Part shown: positions 30,484 through 34,011 of the stretch, piece after piece
Layout of the letters: every line of letters starts with the position of its first letter
Position numbering within the stretch: the first letter of the stretch is position 1
IMG/VR virus record: IMGVR_UViG_3300030101_002014
Span: 1-34,011 of that record
Length of the DNA: 34,011 nt
From: a virus
Reading direction: 5' to 3' (one strand)
Made by a program: the position numbers and the translations under genes
The notes under the pieces: model-generated
Seen by the model: the letters and a program-made list of their open reading frames with translations, nothing else
Database searches by the model: none
Told to the model about the DNA's origin: nothing

Positions 30484-30977
30484 TTAATATCCCTTTTTAA
30501 CTCTGAAAATGTGCCAGGATCAACACCCCAACCTACTATCATACTAGGAAATGGTGCAGAATTAGGTAATTTGCCTTCATTATTATAAAAAGTTACTCTT
30601 CCTTTTATAAAAATTACTTCAGCAGATTTGTAGATATAGTTATGAAACCATTTCGTATCCGTTCTAGCAGGTAGTAAAGCTACCGTAACATAACCTCTTT
30701 CAAAATATTGATCATAAGCTCGTTTGATAAATTTTTCCATACCTCTACTATATGGTGGATTCATATAATTAGTTTCATACCATTCGTTTGTTAAACAGCT
30801 AAATTCTTTTGTAAAGTAAAGATCGCAAAGAGCATTGTCATCATCAGCACAAACATCGCAATCAAAATCAAAATAATAATTGATTGTTTCAAACAATTCG
30901 TACGGAGTGTGCCAATCATCTTTTTCAGATCTGAAAGCTACATCTTGATAAAATCTACCCTGAGCTTTTTTCGTCAT
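30477..30977 (-). CDS. DNA N6-adenine methyltransferase (phage Dam-type)
   Basis: The 166 residues follow the phage Dam family: DDWHTPYELFETINYYFDFD, then CDVCADDDNALCDLYFTKEF, N73-P-P-Y76 (YMNPPYS) and a C-terminal strand with LLPARTDTKWFHNYIY and EVIFIKGRVTF. DxCA binds AdoMet and NPPY is the catalytic motif that methylates adenine. This group makes host-like or protective methylation and rarely has a partner nuclease. It is the last gene of the right-hand minus-strand group; its start overlaps the 66-residue gene. Confidence 0.85.
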   Translation of the reverse strand: MTKKAQGRFYQDVAFRSEKDDWHTPYELFETINYYFDFDCDVCADDDNALCDLYFTKEFSCLTNEWYETNYMNPPYSRGMEKFIKRAYDQYFERGYVTVALLPARTDTKWFHNYIYKSAEVIFIKGRVTFYNNEGKLPNSAPFPSMIVGWGVDPGTFSELKRDINK

Positions 30978-31155
30978 CTTTATCCCTCAATCTACGCAAT
31001 ATAAGATTTTCTCTTATCTTGTTATTTTTTTTTGCTCTTTCGATTATGTTATTATTTTCTTCTCTCAAAGTTAATAATAATTTTTTGTACTTTTTTTCTA
31101 TTTTTTTATCTATCATAATTTTATGGGGTAGCCGTAGCCAACCAGGTATTTGCAT
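30955..31155 (-). CDS. Hypothetical basic helical protein, start uncertain
   Basis: The frame is 66 residues from ATG 31155 or 53 residues from ATG 31116 (MIDKKIEKKYKKLLLTLREE). Neither has a clear Shine-Dalgarno. The C-terminus is a charged helix (NNIIERAKKNNKIRENLILR, RLRDKDDEKSSG). It overlaps the adenine methyltransferase start by 23 bases. An 8-bp inverted repeat spans the first start (31124-31219). The gene is likely real by operon position but I know nothing of its function. Confidence 0.4.
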   Translation of the reverse strand: MQIPGWLRLPHKIMIDKKIEKKYKKLLLTLREENNNIIERAKKNNKIRENLILRRLRDKDDEKSSG

Positions 31156-31219
31156 AAACTTATTAACAAGAAGGTAAGCTCCTATATTTAATTGTTTATA
31201 TGTATACCAAACTACCCCA
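31124..31219. repeat. 8-bp inverted repeat across a leader
   Basis: TGGGGTAG (31124-31131) is repeated in inversion as CTACCCCA (31212-31219), 80 bases apart. A tandem GTAGCC (31128-31139) lies beside the left arm. On the minus strand this would place a large loop around the start region of the 66-residue ORF, so it could control translation of the adenine methyltransferase; no direct evidence. Confidence 0.35.
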
Positions 31220-31224
31220 ATTAG

Positions 31225-31434
31225 TTAAAATGGTAATTCTTCGTCTTTTGATTTAGGAATAGAAAAAGCTAACCCAAAATATTTTTTACCAGTTTTACTT
31301 TCGTTAATCCAAGCAGACACATTATAAACTTTTCCGTTTACATTGGCTTGTCCAGTATAGTCTGGGTGTGTATCTTTTTCTTTCTTTTCGTTTGTAAATA
31401 TTGATCCCTTGTTTTCTTTGTGTTCGTAAGCCAT
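31225..31434 (-). CDS. Small OB-fold/SSB-like protein with acidic tip
   Basis: The 69 residues read MAYEHKENKGSIFTNEKKEK, then DTHPDYTGQANVNGKVYNVS and AWINESKTGKKYFGLAFSIP, ending SKDEELPF. The pattern GxxFxNxxxxxxxPDxTGxxxVxGKxYxxSAWxxxxKxGxKYxxLxF is that of the DUF736-like small phage proteins. The terminal DEELPF resembles the DDDIPF tip by which SSB binds its partners. It lies directly after the cytosine methyltransferase (the two touch at 31434), so DNA protection or replication support is plausible. Confidence 0.55.
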   Translation of the reverse strand: MAYEHKENKGSIFTNEKKEKDTHPDYTGQANVNGKVYNVSAWINESKTGKKYFGLAFSIPKSKDEELPF

Positions 31435-32423
31435 TATTCCTCCAATAGGTTATTTATTTTTATTATTCTTCTTCCGATAATATATGGGATTTGTGGTACA
31501 ACTCCATTTCCAAGTCCTTGTACTCTATCGTTATATCTGTCCACTTGTTGGGATAGCCCATAAGCCACTCTATCCAATTCGGATTCATTTTTAAGTATTT
31601 CAAAGGTTTTGATTCTAAATTTTCCAATTCCGTTATTTTGTTTTTCAATACTTTTATTTGCTCTTCTTTCGGAAGTTGGTTGTGTAGATACATTATTGCA
31701 TCTTTCAGCTTTACTCCGTATCTTACGCCCTTTTTGTTCTTTCGACTGAAACTTCCAGTCTTGCTCATTTCGACATTCTTTACTGCTCCCCCTTGAACGT
31801 CTGCTGCTCTCGGTGTTGGATAATTCAAAATCTCTTCTTTGTAAAGTGTTTTTGGCAAACCGTTTTCCTCGAATTTTGTTCCCACTCTTCCCCTGAGTGC
31901 TGTGTAATTGTCCCTGAAATCTCTGCTCAATGGTGTCGAATAACTCTCTCTTGTATGCAATGATCCAAAGTCTTTTTCTGAGGTGTCTACCTCCAACATC
32001 TCTTGCTGATATAACTTGCCATTCTGCATCATACCCTGCTTTGGCAAGATCGTGCAAAACTCTTGTTCCTCCTTTATTAGCGAGGTTTGATACGTTCTCG
32101 ATAAAAACCCATCTTGGTTGTAAATCGCAAATAACTCTCCACATTTCAAACCAAAGACTACTCCTCTCTCCATCTAATCCTGCTCCTTTTCCTGCTGTGC
32201 TTATGTCCTGGCAAGGAAATCCACCACTTATAATATCAACAGATTCTAAATTGTTTTTATTAACATCTCTTATGTCTTTATAATGATTAGCTTTTGGAAA
32301 TCTTTTTTTCAGAAGTTCGTGACACCAATCATCAACCTCGCAAGTCCAGGCAGTTTCGATACCAGCCATCTCAAATCCAAGATCAATACCACCGATACCA
32401 CTAAAAAGACTACCGTGTTTCAT
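31434..32423 (-). CDS. DNA (cytosine-5) methyltransferase
   Basis: Start ATG 32423 makes an ATGA overlap with the winged-helix gene. The 329 residues show motif I (F7-SGIGGIDLGF), motif IV GGFPCQDIS with catalytic C71, motif VI IENVS (E109-N-V) and motif VIII GRHLRKRLWIIA (R146-R151). Near the end come RVAYGLSQQVDRYNDRVQGL and GNGVVPQIPYIIGRRI (motifs IX-X). The target-recognition part is unusually short and basic (about 165-280). The enzyme would methylate cytosine in a sequence that is not readable here. A second open frame with its own conserved motifs lies inside this gene (31463-32173). Confidence 0.88.
   Translation of the reverse strand: MKHGSLFSGIGGIDLGFEMAGIETAWTCEVDDWCHELLKKRFPKANHYKDIRDVNKNNLESVDIISGGFPCQDISTAGKGAGLDGERSSLWFEMWRVICDLQPRWVFIENVSNLANKGGTRVLHDLAKAGYDAEWQVISARDVGGRHLRKRLWIIAYKRELFDTIEQRFQGQLHSTQGKSGNKIRGKRFAKNTLQRRDFELSNTESSRRSRGSSKECRNEQDWKFQSKEQKGRKIRSKAERCNNVSTQPTSERRANKSIEKQNNGIGKFRIKTFEILKNESELDRVAYGLSQQVDRYNDRVQGLGNGVVPQIPYIIGRRIIKINNLLEE
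31463..32173 (-). CDS. Overlapping reading frame with phage methyltransferase-associated motifs
   Basis: This frame is +1 relative to the methyltransferase and is open for 236 codons. Its sequence is not random. It has YQTSLIKEEQEFCTILPKQG followed by MMQNGKLYQQEML (about 28-60), YPTPRAADVQGG (118-129) and MNPNWIEWLMGYPNKWTD (196-213). In phage proteins I know this order well: LPxSGMMxNGxLYxLxxLE, then WPTPxAxDxxG, then LNPxWVEWLMGFPxGWT, in proteins accompanying Dcm enzymes. Over 711 bases the same DNA thus codes two conserved proteins; EWLMGYPNKWTD and DRVAYGLSQQVD are the same bases. The true start is uncertain; no ribosome site is obvious. Confidence 0.6.
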   Translation of the reverse strand: MERGVVFGLKCGELFAIYNQDGFLSRTYQTSLIKEEQEFCTILPKQGMMQNGKLYQQEMLEVDTSEKDFGSLHTRESYSTPLSRDFRDNYTALRGRVGTKFEENGLPKTLYKEEILNYPTPRAADVQGGAVKNVEMSKTGSFSRKNKKGVRYGVKLKDAIMYLHNQLPKEEQIKVLKNKITELENLESKPLKYLKMNPNWIEWLMGYPNKWTDITIEYKDLEMELYHKSHILSEEE

Positions 32424-32713
32424 TTTAATTTCCATCTATAAGAAAATCTACCAAAGTTTCCAATGTGTTTATTTTTAGTCTTTACAATATATCCTTCGTT
32501 TTTTAAATCTGTAAAAGCTCTTCTTATAGAAGTCAATGGTGTTTTTTCGTGTATTAACTTCTGATCCTTTAAATCAAACTCCATAGTTTCTGGTGTATAC
32601 TCATAGTTGAAGTTTTTTTGAAACATAGCCAGAACTATCTCTTTTTGATTTTTTGCTTTTCTTATGTTATTTTTTAAGTTTAATGATATTTCATTCGTAG
32701 TATTATAGTACAT
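32420..32713 (-). CDS. Winged-helix transcription-factor-like protein
   Basis: The start at ATG 32713 (MYYNTTNEISLNLKNNIRKA) stands after AAGGAGAGGAAT; the frame is open upstream to 32791. The 97 residues have KEIVLAMFQKNFNYEYTPET, then TPLTSIRRAFTDLKNEGYIV and KTKNKHIGNFGRFSYRWKLK. This is a winged helix (helix, helix, recognition helix PLTSIRRAFTDL, wing with HIGNFGRFSY), a form seen in small phage regulators. The stop overlaps the methyltransferase start in ATGA. It may regulate this operon. A promoter candidate lies just upstream at 32748-32775. Confidence 0.6.
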   Translation of the reverse strand: MYYNTTNEISLNLKNNIRKAKNQKEIVLAMFQKNFNYEYTPETMEFDLKDQKLIHEKTPLTSIRRAFTDLKNEGYIVKTKNKHIGNFGRFSYRWKLK

Positions 32714-32747
32714 ATTCCTCTCCTTGTTTTGTTTTAGGCAATAAGAT

Positions 32748-32775
32748 ATTATAGCTTTTTTAAGCCAATTTTTAA
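32748..32775 (-). promoter_or_regulatory. Promoter candidate for the methyltransferase operon
   Basis: On the minus strand TTAAAA (32775-32770) is followed after 16 bases by a perfect TATAAT (32753-32748), about 35 bases before ATG 32713. The -35 matches TTGACA at four of six positions. It would drive the winged-helix gene and the methyltransferases, down to the genes at 30477. Confidence 0.4.
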
Positions 32776-32796
32776 CACAATGTGGTTTCATATTAT

Positions 32797-32997
32797 CTAA
32801 TCGTCACAATTTTCGCAATGTTTCCAGTTTGGATTCAATCCAACATACTCTTCTTGTGTTACTACTTTAGGTTTTTCCATTGCGTTTTTAACATCAAAAG
32901 CAACTTCTTTAATTGCTGGTGGCAATCTTTTTACCCAATGACTTCTGAGAATATATTTCAAGACTTGTGTTTCTTCTGGATTTAATTTTAACATCAT
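32797..32997 (-). CDS. Hypothetical protein (66 residues)
   Basis: The frame MMLKLNPEETQVLKYILRSH onward starts after AAGAGGTAACGAT and ends with WKHCENCDD, where C-x2-C might bind metal with a partner. The middle (KRLPPAIKEVAFDVKNAMEK) is helical. It lies between the metallophosphoesterase and the winged-helix gene. The only support is the ribosome site and coding context; function unknown. Confidence 0.5.
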   Translation of the reverse strand: MMLKLNPEETQVLKYILRSHWVKRLPPAIKEVAFDVKNAMEKPKVVTQEEYVGLNPNWKHCENCDD

Positions 32998-33008
32998 ATC
33001 GTTACCTC

Positions 33009-34011
33009 TTATATAACTATTTTATGTATTACTTTGTTTGGTTTTAGTTTGTTAGAAGATTTTGCATTATAACTTTCTAACTCTTCATCAATGTCATAAC
33101 ACTCATCTCCAACATTTTGTAAATCTATTTTCATAGCATCTATATTTTTATTTTCGTGAAAAATATAAATATTTTGACTTGCTCTTCCAGATAGATTTAA
33201 TCCTTTTTCGCTGTATTCATTTGCTCCCACAAGCGAACTACTTCTACTTGCTATATCTCCTACTCTTGCAGAGTGTATGTGTCCAGAAATAATATAATCA
33301 ATTTGAACACCTCTTCCAGAGAATCTCCCTTTTATTTGATTTACGCTTTTTTCGTATTGTGTAGTAAAACTTCCGTTTCCGTGTAATAGTAATAGATTTT
33401 GTCCAGCAATATTAACAACACATTCCGTAGGATCATCAACTACAAACTGCACATCTGTTTTTTTAAAGTAATGTCTTAGTATTTCAAAGATTACAAAGTC
33501 GTAATTATCTGACGCCATAAAGTCTGACCAACCCCAATCTTGTTTTAATCTACTTTCGTTCCCAGTTACACAAGCAACTGTCACAGAGTAATCTTTTCCA
33601 ATGTCAAATATAATTTGCTGTAAAAGATCTACTGCTAAAAATACGGCTTTAGATCTATTTGTGGACATATTTAACATTTCATCTAATCGTCTGTCAGAAT
33701 TTATTAAATCTCCAGTTATTGCAATTAAAACACTATCAATATTGTAAACTTTAAATATTTCTTTTGCTCTATTTACATAATGTTTTAAACGCCTAGCAGC
33801 AACTTTGAAATCATAATTGTTATGAGGTAGGGAAACAAGCTCGTTGAAATGTGTATCAGATATTTGCAAGACACCAACACTATTACCTTGTTTGACTTTT
33901 TTAAATTTAAACTCTGAAAAATTCTTTTGTTGCAATAATGCTTGAATATCAAATAATAAATTATGAACTGCGTTTTCGTATCTTGCATACTCTCTAAATG
34001 ATTTCCTTTCT
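33009..34011 (-). CDS. Calcineurin-like metallophosphoesterase, C-terminal part (cut by window edge)
   Basis: The frame is open from 34011 to the stop at 33009, with no start in the window; a TTG at 33935 is not a convincing start because the frame continues upstream as SFREYARYENAVHNLLFDIQ. All metallophosphoesterase motifs are present: GVLQISDTHF (D-x-H), AITGDLINSD (GD), CVTGNESR (GN, then E in place of the usual H), LLLLHGNG and ISGHIHSARVGD (GHxH). The family includes SbcD-like nucleases and phage DNA phosphodiesterases. The missing N-terminus is probably the zinc-ribbon piece at 1-219, which would make a full protein of about 410 residues. Confidence 0.8.
   Translation of the reverse strand, partial: ERKSFREYARYENAVHNLLFDIQALLQQKNFSEFKFKKVKQGNSVGVLQISDTHFNELVSLPHNNYDFKVAARRLKHYVNRAKEIFKVYNIDSVLIAITGDLINSDRRLDEMLNMSTNRSKAVFLAVDLLQQIIFDIGKDYSVTVACVTGNESRLKQDWGWSDFMASDNYDFVIFEILRHYFKKTDVQFVVDDPTECVVNIAGQNLLLLHGNGSFTTQYEKSVNQIKGRFSGRGVQIDYIISGHIHSARVGDIASRSSSLVGANEYSEKGLNLSGRASQNIYIFHENKNIDAMKIDLQNVGDECYDIDEELESYNAKSSNKLKPNKVIHKIVI

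Noticed and set aside
33009-33935. TTG at 33935 as the start of the metallophosphoesterase
   Set aside because: The frame continues upstream to the window edge with a conserved-looking helix (SFREYARYENAV), so the true start is outside or at the other end of the window.

Overview
The window is almost the whole genome of a tailed phage with a long non-contractile tail (siphovirus type). It is AT-rich, roughly one third G+C by eye. Most genes have clear Shine-Dalgarno sequences (AAGGAG or GAGGT types), and neighbouring genes are often fused at ATGA, TAATG or GTGA overlaps. Strong Shine-Dalgarno use argues against a Bacteroidetes host. Several small protein families (the basic 90-, 62- and 79-residue proteins, the gp88-like protein, the S74 fibre) look like those of uncultured aquatic phages. 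An AT-rich proteobacterial host is my guess, not a result.

Layout. (a) 1-5033, minus strand: DNA metabolism and small regulatory genes, including a zinc-ribbon/metallophosphoesterase gene cut by the window edge, a PD-(D/E)XK nuclease, a replication-organiser-like protein, a candidate annealing protein and a Cro-type HTH protein. (b) 5335-6342, minus: a lone gp88-like cysteine-motif protein. (c) 6774-8534, plus: an FmdB-like zinc ribbon, a run of tiny Lys/Arg-rich proteins, a small membrane protein and the small terminase subunit. (d) 8506-11893, minus: a block running against the rest of the virion genes, with large terminase, portal, a gpG-like morphogenesis protein and a 72-residue protein. 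(e) 11949-30372, plus: scaffold, major capsid protein, three fibre-type genes (the third of 1257 residues with an S74 chaperone), basic proteins, a degenerate thioredoxin-like protein, holin and GH108 endolysin, head-tail connector and tail-end proteins, tail tube, frameshifted tail assembly chaperone, tape measure and tail tip. (f) 30477-34011, minus: adenine and cytosine methyltransferases, an SSB-like protein, a winged-helix protein, and the metallophosphoesterase that runs off the right edge.

I see no DNA polymerase, helicase, primase, RNA polymerase, integrase, tRNA or CRISPR array. Replication must lean on the host, probably through the organiser-like protein at 1023-1760.

The most notable points are: (1) a 236-codon reading frame with its own conserved motifs nested inside the cytosine methyltransferase gene; (2) a -1 frameshift arrangement at a GGGGG run in the tail assembly chaperone; (3) two halves of what looks like one gene at opposite ends of the window, implying a circular map of about 34 kb; (4) the inverted terminase-portal block; (5) clusters of very basic miniature proteins; (6) tiny membrane-protein genes of 24 and 27 codons.
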